A stretch of 64,000 nucleotides of DNA from positions 7,639,501 to 7,703,500 of the forward strand of contig OU612074.1 of the NCBI GenBank assembly GCA_914767715.1, read 5' to 3'. A model generated the notes under the pieces. It searched no databases and was not told the DNA's origin. It worked only from the letters and a program-made list of their open reading frames with translations. Every line of letters begins with the position of its first letter. Position 1 is the stretch's first letter. The DNA is from Membranipora membranacea (taxonomy: Eukaryota > Bryozoa > Gymnolaemata > Cheilostomatida > Membraniporidae). The position numbers and the translations under genes were made by a program. This document shows positions 32,501 through 44,244 of the stretch, in pieces.

Positions 32501-35500
32501 CACGAAGCTGACAATAATTTAGAGGCAAGAGAAACGGGGCCAGTTGAGGTTGTTACTAATTCCAAGGTGATTGAGGAATCCGCCAACATCAGACAACCCC
32601 CTAAATGTTCTAAGTCAGACAAGAAAGCTGAATCAGAGTTGCCTCTGTCGGCGTCATTACCAGATAAACTATCTAGTTTCGCCATAAGAACCACGTCGAA
32701 GAAAGCATTTTTCACGGCAAGTTTACGCCCAACGTTACCTCCAATCACAGAGAGCGATGGAGTACATCTGAAGAACAATACTATCAGCTTACAGCAGGCA
32801 ATAGATGGAGCAGCAGTAAATACGAGATTTCACCAAAATCTTGGAGGTATAAGTTATGCGCCATGGTCCTTTTTTACAGAGCACTTGTTTAACGGATAAA
32901 AAGAAAATGACGCAATACTGATATCGGTCTCAGATGCAGATGACACACCACAGGCTGAATTGGCTTGGTTATATTAATGAATGGTGGCTGTTACCAAGGA
33001 GTTAACTCCTTGCTGTAACCATCTGCAGATAGATATTTGTGAATGTACCCATATCTTTAATTATTGCTATTTATGCCCACAACCCAAATAGTTTTTGTCA
33101 AATATGAAGACCAGTAGATATCTGCACAGTTTAAGCTCTTTGCATAACTATCTTTTAACAACAGAGCTATTCCCATAACCAAATAGTAATACGGTTTCTG
33201 ACAATAATACCAATTAAATTAACCTGATATCTAATTCTGTTCTCAGGTTCATCATTTTACGGAGGTAGCCGAGCGACAGCGCCTAGTAACGCTGCCAGCC
33301 CTACAGGCAGCGTACAGGATACAGTGATATCAGCACAGAAAGCGACATCACTACGATCTCGGATAGCTGACCTCGAGAAGAAACATATGAGAGAATTCCT
33401 GAAGAAACAAGACCTGGATACTAAACTTAAACCGTATGAGCTGCCTGCTAACGGTACTAACGATGGTGGGTGTTATATAATATGAATTAAAAAAATTTTG
33501 TTCCCTGGATATTACAAAAGTCGGGTATCGCAGCGCCCCGATACCTGATATACCTTTGCAAAATCCACCACCACCACAGAGGGAACCAACTTGTCCTTTA
33601 TATGAACATGATCTGCTCGTCTACCTGTGTGATGCTGGATGAAAAAATGTTGGTCAAAATCAAGAGATCATATCACTCTTTGAATGGTGATATATCTTGC
33701 TGCTATTGTTGCATGAGCCTATTTTTTGCTCAATTTGTTGGCAGCCTGGAGCGTACTTGTGAGGGCTGATTACGCTCTCACCACTTGGGGCAACCTCCTA
33801 CACATCATACTGATATACTGACATGTAATTTGATATTTAATTTAATATTTAGTTAAAATCAATAAAAAAGAAAATTGAGTGAAAACAACATTATATATCA
33901 AACAGTTTGCGCTTCATAAACCTGAACGGAATTGCAATAAAGCATCCAACTGAATCCATATATTTATATGCACCAGAACTCCATCTTTACAATCTGAATA
34001 GAAAGACTTTATGAGATATGAAACTAATTTCCTTTCCAGCGTCTTCCAGTTTTGACTGTTCAAAGTCTTCCTCTGATGACAGCACAGCCAGCGATGCTGA
34101 CTTGAAGCCCAAAGTCAACAGGTCGATAATAATCTTGAACAGAATTGCAACTGTGCTGAAGAATCCATATTATATATATGCACCAGAACTCCATTTATAT
34201 GATCTGAATATAAAGGTTTCATATGATATGAAACTAATTTCCTTTCAATTCCAGTGTCTTCCAGTTCTGACTGTTCAAAGTCTTCCTCCGATGACAGCGT
34301 GGGTAGCGATGCTGACTTGAAGCCCAAAGTCAACAGGTCGATAGCGCTGGAGAGGAAGAGACTGGCTAAGCTGAGACAGGCACACAGAAAGGCTGTACTC
34401 AACTCTGAGAATAATTATGAATATATACAGACGTCTGATGGCTTCAAAAAAGGTAGGGGACATCTCCTGAACAGTTTTTTTTCAGAACAGTTGGGGTGGT
34501 GCTGGTAACATTGCACTGATCATCTAAAACCTCTTCTGGGCCATTCTTGTATCTTGTATTTTTATACCATTAAAAATGCCGGTACGTACAAAAGTTTAGC
34601 TTTTAGGCAATGGCGAACATCAAATTACCACTGACCAACAACTTCAATAGGCGTCAAGTATTTGCAGGAGGAAAGTCTTGCTTAATTTAGTGCAGCCTTA
34701 AATAGTGAAGCTTGAATCTTATATTTACTTCTGTAAGGTACATCTAAACATTTTTTTTTTATTACTTTGTATTTATTCCTTCATAATATGGACTTATTAC
34801 CTTGTAAACATAACACTATTTCCGCTATTCAATCACTCATGAATTTTGCTCATAAAGGGTCTAATTTTAGTATCATAGTATCCATAGTCCGCGTGTATAA
34901 CTCATGTTATATTGGCCTCGTTTTTCTAGTCAACAACTATAAAAAGAAGAAGTTCCTGCCTCCATCTAACAGAGAGGAGTATGAGAGAAAGCAGATAATA
35001 AAGTCAGAGTTAGCGAGAACTAGAGATAATAACGAGAGGATCGGAAGTTTCTTCACTAAACTAGACTTACCTCTCCCTTCCGAAGTTATAAAGGTAGGAG
35101 GCTATCACAATACTTACTTCAGTTATCTTCTCCTGATAAAGCAGAGGACAACTCTTTGTCTATAGTAATGAAATTTTACCATTTCTCCCAAACCTCCTGG
35201 TTCATCATTGACTCAAGATCAAATTTTCAATAATGTGCCTGCATAAAGAGCTGCAAGAGCCAGTGGCTTACAATTAGAAAAGAAGCAACTAATGTCATGA
35301 CAAGCTTAGTTGATATGTCTAAGCTTGACAAGACAGGCTATGACATACCCCAAACTCCCTGGCTCTAGGGCCTAGAGGTATAGGAATCATATACGAAGAT
35401 ATCTCCTCCTTGTCATGCTCATAAGTAAGAGTTAATTTAACTCACTCAGTGTGGTTCTTCCTCTTGGCCCAGTCTGTGATATGGGTCATTACAAGTCGAG

Positions 35501-35793
35501 AAACTAACCGGAACCACATTTGGATGATGGAACACTTCCACACAATCCTAACTTTATGTTTACAGAAAAAGCCTATTAAGAAAAGCGACTCTAAAACATC
35601 ACTGGAGACAAAAGAGTCAACAGAACCGGCAGCAGAGGAAGCGCCACAACCAGTCAAGCGCGAAAAGTCGAAGGTTATCAAGCCGCTGTCGGAAGTAGCT
35701 AAGAACGTTATGTATATAAGACAGTACATACGGCCCTCAGATAGGGCTGACGATGATATCTCTAGAAACACTAGCTGGTCACAAAGCTACTAA
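26543..35793 (+). CDS. Unrecognised protein, 8 coding exons, 582 aa (long isoform)
   Basis: I do not recognise this protein. Exons: 26543-26661, 30481-30628, 31120-31242, 32297-32846, 33247-33465, 34255-34452, 34930-35093 and 35566-35793. All phases agree and give 582 residues ending SWSQSY. The protein is hydrophilic and rich in Lys, Ser, Asn and Gln, with no signal peptide or membrane segment. Its N-terminal third has helical, basic stretches (LRDVHNNIENLKRSQQ, KKRTKETYHQYQLNLRED). A long low-complexity middle lies in exon 4. Exon 5 has a short helix (IADLEKKHMREFLKKQ), exon 6 a Ser/Asp-rich acidic patch followed by a basic helix, and the C-terminus has VAKNVMYIRQYIR. A soluble, perhaps microtubule- or scaffold-associated, coiled-coil protein is a guess. 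A polyadenylation signal lies at 36108-36113. The splice signals and open frame support a real gene; its function is unknown. Confidence 0.8.
26800..26850 (+). repeat. Single copy related to the 51-bp minisatellite unit
   Basis: AGTCTGAGCCCCCCAGACTT followed by TGCCCCTCGTCCGACGGCC parallels the unit at 2794-3156 (AGTCTGAGCTCCCAGACTCT, then TGCCCGTCTATCCGATGGCC). It lies in the first coding intron of the unknown gene. Confidence 0.6.
27249..27263. repeat. Poly-C tract
   Basis: A simple run of about 11-12 C within the first coding intron of the unknown gene. Confidence 0.75.
28411..28546. mobile_element. Short CTAGAGGAGTAAA-family MITE
   Basis: TCTAGAGAAGTAAATAC on the left and CTTTACTCTAAGG on the right are inverted, degenerate versions of the ends of 19334-19543 and 47942-48154. 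Confidence 0.35.
29571..29642. repeat. 72-nt foldback hairpin
   Basis: GCTGGTAATAGCATTTCATT and its inverted copy AATGAAACTGTATTACCAGC pair over about 32 bp with few mismatches around an 8-nt loop. A second copy of the left arm, with a decayed right arm, lies at 31282-31370. It abuts the next MITE exactly at CTAG. Confidence 0.6.
29642..29748. mobile_element. CTAGATCAAG MITE, copy 1
   Basis: The left end is CTAGATGAAGCATGAGCC and the right end AATTGGATCAAACTTGTTCT. The internal GCATTTAGGGTTTGACCCGC and GCTCACCAGTAGAA match the copies at 47151-47261 and 55107-55217. It is about 107 bp. Confidence 0.65.
30395..30628 (+). CDS. Alternative first coding exon of the unknown gene (571-aa isoform)
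   Basis: ATG at 30395 opens a frame of 78 codons running into a GTAAGT donor at 30629 and continuing in the same phase through the downstream exons (31120 onward) to the stop at 35793, 571 residues in total. It starts MALVVGGSSKKITNN. An in-frame TGA lies 15 nt upstream with no acceptor between, so this ATG is a real start of its own. The same exon contains an acceptor (GGTTGCAG|G at 30480/30481) that lets the upstream exon ending at 26661 join inside codon AGG in the identical frame. So the gene has two starts: MNNITSKRATLV (long) and MALVVGG (short). Confidence 0.65.
31074..31095. repeat. (AT)n microsatellite
   Basis: A run of TATATATATA about 25 nt upstream of the acceptor of the exon at 31120 in the unknown gene. 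Confidence 0.8.
31282..31370 (+). repeat. Second copy of the foldback seen at 29571
   Basis: GCCGGGATGGCTGGTAATAG and CATTTCATTATCAACC match the 29571 element. The right arm is eroded (GATATTGAAATGATACTACC). Confidence 0.5.
33921..34343 (+). repeat. Tandem duplication of an intron end plus partial exon
   Basis: Segment 33921-34128 and segment 34134-34343 are near-identical direct repeats offset by about 214 nt. Each holds ATATGCACCAGAACTCCAT, ATATGAAACTAATTTCC, an acceptor, and then the first about 90 nt of the Ser/Asp-rich exon (TTGAAGCCCAAAGTCAACAG). Only the second copy continues into the complete exon at 34255-34452. The first copy keeps its acceptor (CTTTCCAG at 34039) but has no donor that restores frame, so it is probably a dead pseudo-exon. 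Confidence 0.85.
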
Positions 35794-36107
35794 CAAACTG
35801 TATATATTTACCTTTATACCCTTCCTGCTCGTGATAACACACAACTGTTGGCTACTCGTAGACAGCCGATATGCAGCTGAAGCTCCCACTAATGCAACCT
35901 TGGGGAGTCGTGCTGTTGACATACCCTTTATACATGTACAATGTGCTCACAAGTGTCATAAACTAGAGTCTGCTAATCTGTCATACAGGACTTGATTCAT
36001 TAACATGTCACAACACAACAGTATCCTACAGAATATCGCAACTAAAGGAGTCTCTCAGATCCGACCGCAATTAACGACACAGATAAAACAGATGAAACTA
36101 AACTTAC

Positions 36108-36113
36108 AATAAA
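36108..36113 (+). terminator. Candidate polyadenylation signal of the unknown gene
   Basis: AATAAA lies 315 nt after the stop codon at 35793. The next gene on the other strand ends near 36700, so the two converge with about 600 nt of plain sequence between them. Confidence 0.45.
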
Positions 36114-36718
36114 ATTCAAAGTAAAAGTCCAGGTGGAAGAAATTACCCAAGTGCTCTTATACATTGTTTTGTGATAATTTTCGATTAAGAGCACAGCCAA
36201 CGGTTGCTTTGAATCCCTGTAAACAATACATTTTATACCCATGTCTCCCATAGTCAATAATGCAATCCTTGTGTAGAAAATTGATAGTGTATATAATATT
36301 CAGCAATTTTTAGCTCCAATTGTATGTGCGAGTGAATTGTTGTTAGTCTTCCTCCTAAGCCCTCATACCATACCTTACCCTCATAAGGAAGAAGATATCA
36401 AGTCTATCTAATGGAGATTTAAGGATTGTCGATTGCAATTTAACGTCGCTTTTAATTTTGACTCCTGCATTGTGAGAAACATTTAATGTATTTCTTGTCT
36501 CAGAAGTCTTCCCATTCATTAATTGCTCAGAAAATCTTTTCGTGTACGTACATAAACCGGCCTTCCCTGTCAGTCTGTTGTTCCACTATGTGTCTTTATT
36601 CAATATCATCTCTAATGAATACAATACTGAATATTTATAGTTAGTCTCTGCAAGTAGCAAAAAACAGACTCGACACAACGTAACTCGGCACACAAAAGTT
36701 TCTAGTCTCAAAAGAAGA

Positions 36719-36724
36719 TTTATT
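36719..36724 (-). terminator. Polyadenylation signal of ATP5PB
   Basis: AATAAA on the minus strand lies about 180 nt after the stop codon of the ATP synthase subunit b gene. Confidence 0.55.
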
Positions 36725-36901
36725 TTGGCGAGTCAGCAAAAATGCCTCAAACCATAATTATGAGATATGAGGCATAGATTCCCCTCTCATCTTAGCCATT
36801 ACCTAACTACCAAAATAGTGTCTCTCGAGTGTTGAGGATGAGATTTGGCATCTGGTGAAGTATATGGTAGAAAATATTATATTTCTGTGGGTCTACTCTC
36901 T

Positions 36902-39900
36902 CTACACAGCTGGGTTAGATTTAGCTAGAGTCTTCAGGTTGGCGATACAGCTGGTGATGGCATCCTTCTCCTATAAATAAATGGATAGCCAGGTCAATTT
37001 CAAAATATAATTACAAATGTGGGAATTCCAGTCATCATGTTCACACCACTGATATGAATGATAAAAGTGTAACAAACACTTTCCTAAGATAATATTTGGA
37101 GACAACTGTCAGCATGCTCATTTTTTACGTTAAAAAATTTACAAATGCATTTGGTTCCGTCGAGGAATATCATGAATGTTTCAGATAGACGTGCGGATAG
37201 ACATGAGTAGGGAGTTGTAAGTAATCCAGAGTTGCTTCTCTTTGCTAAAACAACACTAAGAGGGCACAACTCCAAACTGTTAGGATTTAATCACATCATT
37301 GTTCATAAGATTCTGATGTAAGGTTGTTGATATGAGACGCTATGGGGTTGTCAGTCTACAATAATGCATAATGGAGGATATTTTGACTTATAATAGCTAA
37401 TTATGAGGTGAGCTAAGGGAAACTAGCACCAAAATTAGGACCAATTTGTGCTGGGGGTTTATCTAACGTAATGGTTAAACGTTGGCTAGCAATATGTTTT
37501 CTCTTTCAAGTTTGTACGCAATGCCCAGCAGTTCCTCTTGGGCACTTACATCGCCCATTGTAAAATTTACCTGCTTTGGGGTGACACCCTTGACGACATT
37601 ATCTACGATCCAGTTGACCATATGATCCTGCTCGAATCGTTTTCTTGTGTTTACTAACTCCACCTGGTAATCTAACCTCCTTTTTACTGCGCTGTGTACC
37701 TCGGCCACTCTCTCTCGGTATCTGTATATAATCAAATAACATTTATATATAAAAATAATAATAATTTAGTATGACTGTCCGTCTATTGAGACGATGACTA
37801 CACCGAAGTGCGTGTTTAGGAAGAGGTTGTATAGTGACGACTAGGTTTCCAAGTCATTAGTGCCATTCTTCAACCACTGACAGCCTTAACCAAGCGTGGA
37901 GCATAGAGCTATAAGGCCGGAGCTGCTGTGGTTGATGACAGCATCCTTCTGTATAGAGCTATACCATACAGCTGGGTTCTTTTACCTGCATGCATGTTGT
38001 GAATGTACATACAGAAGACCTCCATTATATATATTACATATGATACTGCATAGGACAATGCTGAATGGACAGACCATACACATATTATGCTTATATGTCT
38101 ATGGGACAGAATAAAGCAATTCATAGCCAGGTAGCTAGCTCTGCTGTAGTTGTATGCAATACATATACACAGAAAAAATGTCAATCTTGCATATCTACAG
38201 CAGAGCAAGTTGCCTGAATGTTTAGGTCTATGGGTAATCTTTACTGCGTAATCACTCATCAATGAGACAGAATCACCAAACATTGTTGTAGCTCAATGCC
38301 GACTGAACTGACAAACACCTAAAATTGGACAAAGATGTCTCTTCTGTATTCAATGTGTTCATTCTGCTTGGAAAGATGTAGCACTGACCAAGCTTTCACT
38401 AAACTGTCAATGTTCAAGAAAGTCATTGATTTCAGGGTTCCATATGAATGTCAACCTAACATTAAGGAGCAATGAGACCAAAATTCGGAAAACAACCTCG
38501 AAAAAAGAATCAACACATTCATCAGTAGGGCAACCCCGAAATTCCATGGACATGGAAGTTTTTGCATGACCCCAGCCAGGGCTGGAGTCAGAGGTGATGC
38601 CTAAGAGCAGTCAACTGTTTGTGAACCACACTGATGACGTGATATACTATTGCACGTATATCCCTAATTGATAGAGATTGAACTAATTCATTCACGATCA
38701 GTGATACATATGATAATATATATGTATATATGTAATATATGTAATCTCGATGTCAGTGTGGGTTATGCCTTAGAGCAGAAGGAGACTGGAGAGAGTCAAC
38801 TTTTTGTCAGCAGATGGAGTTTGAGCCAACAGGACGGACATCGAGATTACACTATTAACATGTGCATCTCTGATCATCAGAGTCAATTTAGAAAGAGTAC
38901 CTAACATGTACCCGCCTTTAATTAGTAAAATTAAACTCCGGTTGACACACCAAATTCCTTGTAAGGTACTCATGCTAAGTGAATAAGTTCACTCTCTATC
39001 GATGAGAGACATACATGCAATAGTATATCCCATTATCAGTGTGCTATTTGTGAACAAATGACATTGACATGACAGTGTGTTAGGGTTTAGGACTTTTAGT
39101 GAGCGGATGGAGTTTGAAGCAGACAGGGCAGACGGATAAACTCACCTGGCCTCGAGCTGAAGGTCGACATTTTCTCTCTGTGTATCGAATACAAACTTAT
39201 GTCTTCCCTCCTGGTCGATCTGTGTATCGATCTTACCGACAGCCTCAGCGAATGATGACCTTGTCAGCTCAATCACTGAGTGAAAATTCTTATTATCCAG
39301 TTTCTATAATAATAGTCAATGAGGACAATGATTGCACCAATCATAATCTGATTAAATTTCCAGATATAAATTACGTAAATATTATGTATCAATATTATAT
39401 TATCATACTTTATCTTATCTATATATATATATATATATATATTATATTATGTAAATATCATGATAACACAAAGGTACTCTTTGTATGCGTGTTTCTCGAT
39501 CTTTCAATTTTGAAGGGTCATAGTATCAAAAGCCAAACCAACAGTTTTCATCATCGCCATATAATATTACTATACCCAGGGTGCCTAGCTACTTGGAATT
39601 TCTTTTTCTCTACCTTATACTATCATCATATATGAAAATATCAAGAAGCAATACACTTAAACGTGTGCATAGAGCTGTCTTGATTCTCCAAATATAACAG
39701 CCAATTTGTCATGACAACAAAGGTTGAATAAAGGTTGAATAAAGGTTGAATAAAGGTTGTATAAAGGTTGTATAAATGTTGCATAAATATATATGGTAGA
39801 TACCTCGGTTCTTGCATCGAGGAATTTAGCGATGTCGGCTCCCTTCCATTTGACAATGAAATAGATGGCCAGCCAGTATCCGAGAAACTCAAAGAACTGA

Positions 39901-42900
39901 TGGTCAGCTACCCAGATCTCCTTAGATAGGAGGTAAGTCACGAGTCCTCCCAGGGTGAAGTACGGTCCTGTAACAGCCGCAGTAAATCACATTTTACAAA
40001 TAAAATAATCAACTTTACCAGTGATCAATATAATTCAAAAATTATAAAGATAGGCCTATAAATTTTTTTATAAAAATAAATTAAAAATAAAAGTAAAGTA
40101 ATTAAATTTACTGGATAATATTAAAGTTATAAAAAAAAGAAAGAAAATATGGTTTCATTGGTTGCTTTCATCAAGGATGGAGCAAGATCAAGTGACTGAA
40201 GACAAATACTTGTGGGTATAAAACTGTCGTGGTATCTAGTTGCTCTAGATTAGGCACTGATAAAAGATCGTTTACCACAACTATAACAATGATTGAGAAT
40301 ATGATTCTGATCATTTTTCATTTCATTTCAAAAAGTTCTCCGCAGTTTCACTACTCTTTGGTGGATAATACACTCGATATTACAGTCAAATCACCCCCTA
40401 TACAAGCATGAGAGTATTACACGAAAAGAGTAATTATCAGGTGGCAGCCTATGCAAAATGTGGCTAGAAATGCAACTTCTTTTATGATGTTGGATGGATA
40501 GGGTTTGACAAATTGTTTCTGGTAGAGTTTTTCATGCTGATCGCAATGGTAATATTGTACCTTACACTCAGTTGCAAAATAAGCGGCTAATTGCCAATAA
40601 CGCTGCCGGCGAAAGGGAAAGTGATCAAAAGTGTCAAATATATCCATCAAAAATCGTAAATGGCAAGATAGGAGGGGGCTGCCACCGGACTATAAATACT
40701 AACTTGACGTTGGTATAGCTAATTCTGGGAGGAATTTATGTCAGCTATTTTCACTACGGAATGGAGCAGTTTATAAAGTGAAGAGGTTGGGAAAATGTTA
40801 GCTACGCCAGAAAGTTCACTATTTCAAGCCTCTGGGAAATGATGGACTTTCTGGTGAACACTTTTGACTTCTAGGGTAGATTATGTGATGAGCTTTTTAT
40901 GGCATATTATCGATATGCTTATTCTATACTGCGCTGATTAACAGTTTAATCTTCAAAATCTAACAATTCAAGATACACATCAGAGTTACACTGTTAATAG
41001 TGTAATCTCGATGTCAGTGTGGATAAGCATTCTGTTGGTTGTACGACAAAATAGTCTTTAATATCATACCTGAGACACCAGTTTTAGAGTAGAGCGCGTC
41101 AAACCATGAGGCAGGTATAAATCCTAGCCTGACAGCTGGGGTCTGGTCTGCAATTGTGGGGTGTGGGAAGTTAACGAGATCTCTCTCTGGCCCGTAGTAC
41201 TTCTTATTACATCTCTCCCAGTTATCTACATTAGATAATAAAGTAACGGTCAAGTCTGAGAAAATCATCATTTGAAAGATTTGTTGTAGCAATGCTCAAT
41301 TTTTATTCAATAATATGAAATATTTCGTCACCAAAATTTGGTGTTTCTATTAAATGGTATGTGCAGAAAATGTTTTGGTGGAACATAAAAAACAAGAGGG
41401 GTAAAATTCCTCACAAAATCTTCAAGGTTGATTGTGCATGATGTGACATTAGCCATTTTTTTTCTGCGAAAAAGCCTCAAGCCTAAGATGCGAAAGAGCC
41501 TCAACAGGGAACTTGAGTCACTCTCATGTTGACATTAAAGAAGCCATCCGTGTGTGCATTATGCCACTTTGAGAGGTCGTATCTTGCTTGTTCTAAATTG
41601 CACAACATGGAAGATAATAAGATTACTATATTTGGGTCTCGATTTTAAACAGAATAAATATATATTTATTTTATATATATATATTATGATATAATATATG
41701 TATTAAATATAGAGTGTGCCCTCACCTATGAGCTCCTGTGTTTTAGCCACATCTTTGGTATTTGTGTGAAAAGCTGCGAGTGCTGCAGGCTGGATCTGAC
41801 TACTCTTCAGAGCAGGTAAACCTGCAACTACAAGTCATTATCAACATTTATACATCAAACATTTATTTGTTTATAAAAAATTGGTCGTGTTTCAATCCAT
41901 CATATCAACTAGCAATAATTGAATAATTGATAAACAACATCAACCCTTATCCATGTCCTATATCTACGTACAAACTCAATGCTTTATAGGGCCTAGTAGC
42001 CTAGGCTTTTGTCTTCAGTTATGTAGCGAAACCTGCATCCTTATCAGAGCAAGTTAAAAATCCATAGGCTTATTGTATTTGACCATAGTCAAGTTACGAA
42101 GCAGCATACTATAAGCTATGCAGTTCGATAAAATATATATAGTGGGGAAAGAGCACGAAGACTGAATGAAATCTCTTGAATTATCCACAACTACCTAAGA
42201 TACTCCACGGAGACTATAAATCCACATGAACAGCCATGAAAAGGACTAGAAATGAGTTACTGGCATCAATGAACTGGAAGAGGGAGTTAACTGCTGTCAT
42301 AGTCTCATCACCAAACTAAGTTACAAGAAAGATGAATGGCTGGGTAGGAAGCATGATCAATAGAGAGGGTGAAAAGCAGACACTTAATACGCCACATACT
42401 AACTATGTGTCTGGGATATACAATCATCATACACAAACTACATGTCCACATGATTTAGATACATAGACCAGAGACATGCACATTGGTTTTCATCATCTCT
42501 TCACATTAATAATTAATGATGGCCCTGTTTGCAAAGTGGGAGGGCAAACCGACACTAACTAACAGCAGCGAGCCTGCATGTTACAATATAACATTTAACA
42601 TTGTTGTTATAAATTGAATGTTATTATGTGCTGTGGTATACAATTTTTGGTAGCTGCTGTGCCTGCTGAATTGGATTGCTAAGTGGGGTTGCGGGGACCT
42701 CACTAGGTACATAATATATCTCCCTATAAATAGAAATTGGTCATGGCTTCATTGGACAAACAGCACTAATACACCGATATAACATAACGAAACAACCGAA
42801 ATGCTTTGGTTGGCTGAGAAAATGGCCGGCAAATTACAATGCGTGATAATAGTCTTTTTTTGTATTCTATTTTGAGTTAATAGTATTGGATATGGTGAAG

Positions 42901-42977
42901 AGTTCGCCATTCATCTCCCAAGTCGGTACATTGCTCATTATGAACTTACCACTGCGGAATGCAAGCCTGGAGAGCAT
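36902..42977 (-). CDS. ATP5PB: Mitochondrial ATP synthase Fo subunit b, 7 coding exons, 273 aa
   Basis: Subunit b is part of the peripheral stalk of mitochondrial F1Fo ATP synthase. It is anchored in the inner membrane and holds F1 still against rotation. Exons in transcript order: 42977-42950, 41821-41726, 41225-41070, 39967-39804, 39303-39146, 37721-37571 and 36970-36902. All phases agree and give 273 residues, against 256 for the human precursor. The N-terminus MLSRLAFRSG with many Ala and Ser is a typical mitochondrial targeting peptide. YSKTGVSGPYF and LLSKEIWV match the family just before the membrane hairpin at about residues 95-135. A long charged helix follows (KLDNKNF..RYRERV..RRLDYQVEL), and the conserved end is TPKQEKDAITSCIANLKTLAK. 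A TTTTTAG acceptor lies one base before the ATG, so there is an upstream leader exon ending at 43429. The exon at 39303-39146 is supported by the stalk sequence and phase alone. Confidence 0.95.
38838..39045 (+). repeat. Interspersed ~210-bp repeat (TACTACTAC family), copy 2
   Basis: Matches 17268-17480 and 52646-52850 (CATCGAGATTACACTATTAA, GCATCTCTGATCATCAGAGT, CACCAAATTCCTTG). A short inverted piece of the same start (GTAATCTCGATGTCAGTGTG) lies just before it at 38740-38762 and again at 41000-41023. It lies in an ATP5PB intron. Confidence 0.65.
39417..39445. repeat. (TA)n microsatellite
   Basis: A run of ATATATATAT in an ATP5PB intron. Confidence 0.8.
39718..39785. repeat. 12-bp tandem repeat (AAAGGTTGAATA)
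   Basis: About five tandem copies of AAAGGTTGAATA, changing to AAAGGTTGTATA, lie just downstream (on the minus strand) of an ATP5PB donor. They create spurious open frames rich in Tyr and Thr. Confidence 0.8.
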
Positions 42978-43428
42978 TCTAAAAACTAGGAATTTTTTTC
43001 AGATTCTTGCAAAGATGGTGAGTGTTTCCTGTTGCAGTGCAATATCCTATGTCTGCATTACAGTATTCTGAAATAATTTCTCAACTGTACAGCTAGGACA
43101 TATGTAACATCACTAGGCAAAGCTCAAACATCCGGTGTAAAGTTTTGAGGGAAGAAAAAAGAGGAACATCCTAGCTTCTAGGTCTACAGAGCTCAGTTGA
43201 TTGAATGACAAGTGCAGTTAAAACAATATATCTGGCCACTTTGTTGTCCCAAAAATTGCAGTACAGGAACTAAAGGATCAATTGAGGTAAGGAAATTTGA
43301 CAGCTTGTAATAGATAGATGATGATGACTCACAGTCACACTGACACTCGCTGCTGTGACTCCTCTGACTGTCAGTGAGTGACTGAGCCTGAGTGAGTTAT
43401 TTAATTCTGTGCTGTGCTCAGCACTTAC

Positions 43429-43591
43429 CTTGTGTTGTTGTAAGTGTCTATAGTTCCTCCTTGGTTGTGTCAGGATAGAGGTTGATTGTTCATTGTATTT
43501 CCATCATTGATTGAATTGAAATTGCAAATCTTGCATTACTCTACCTAACCTACTCTACTTGCTACTGTACAAATTCATCTCGAGACTAAGA
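43429..43591. promoter_or_regulatory. Probable bidirectional promoter with ATP5PB leader exon
   Basis: On the minus strand ACAACACAAG|GTAAGT at 43429/43428 is a strong donor that pairs with the acceptor at 42978 just before the ATP5PB start codon. The ATP5PB leader exon therefore lies from 43429 upward. The small plus-strand gene starts coding at 43592. The two 5' ends face each other within about 160 nt, so both transcription starts must lie here. No TATA box is obvious. Confidence 0.5.
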
Positions 43592-44142
43592 ATGTCTACA
43601 GTCATAGCTAGTAAGTTTCATGAAATTTAATTTCTAAGGACCAGGTAACAGCAGTGACTGTGAGTAGTATATATACACACACAGTACACATGTACCTCAG
43701 GATGGTTTGTCCTCTCATCGCTACTTTCCATCAGTGTCATCTATGAAACTTACCAAGCTGATACATCAAGTAGGCCTTCACAATAATTGTTACAGTCCTT
43801 AACTTGGAGATTTGGTTGGATATTCTAAATGCAGCAGTACTACCTTGGAATTTTTCATAGAAATCTCATTGCATTTTATATTATTGTGTTTCAGCAGTCA
43901 CTACGATTGGAATGCATCATAATAAAGAGCACAACTTAATAAGTATCAATTTGGTCCTACAACGCCCATTTTACACGGGTCAGATTGCTAAAAAGGTTGC
44001 TTCTCATGTCTTATCAAATCTTGATAGCGTTCAAGGTTTCATATTATTGTCTAGTGCACATCTATGCATATCTATGTTAGGAGAGCAATCATTTGGAACC
44101 ACTTGGGTTTTGTCTTTGTATACATCTCCTGGACATAGTTAA
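43592..44142 (+). CDS. Small unrecognised protein, 2 exons, 88 aa
   Basis: Exon 43592-43610 (MSTVIA plus one base) has a clean GTAAGT donor. Exon 43895-44142 follows a TGTGTTTCAG acceptor and continues the same frame to a TAA. The joined protein is 88 residues: MSTVIATVTTIG, then a segment with LISINLVLQRPFYTGQIA and repeated hydrophobic stretches (SVQGFILLSSAHLCISML). The acceptor is a tandem CAGCAG, so a 3-nt splice variant (Thr-Val versus Ile) is possible. I do not recognise the family. The compact fold suggested by alternating hydrophobic stretches could be a small chaperone-like protein, but that is only impression. Its head-to-head position with ATP5PB supports a real housekeeping transcript. 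Confidence 0.55.
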
Positions 44143-44244
44143 ATCTACTGCCACAATGATTTGAATTCTTGCAATCCAATCTGTAGATTATACCCATTGT
44201 CAATTTTGCAGCCAGGCATTTGTTATAGTCATTGATCCTATACT

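Noticed and set aside
32428-32778. Minus-strand open frame of 116 codons
   Set aside because: It is antisense to the large exon of the unknown gene, which has consistent phase on both sides.
34018-34320. A separate 100-codon gene
   Set aside because: It runs through the duplicated exon fragment and the intron into the wrong frame of the real exon.
39099-39635. Plus-strand open frame of 178 codons
   Set aside because: It overlaps an ATP5PB exon in antisense and runs through a (TA)n repeat, giving a Tyr/Ile run.
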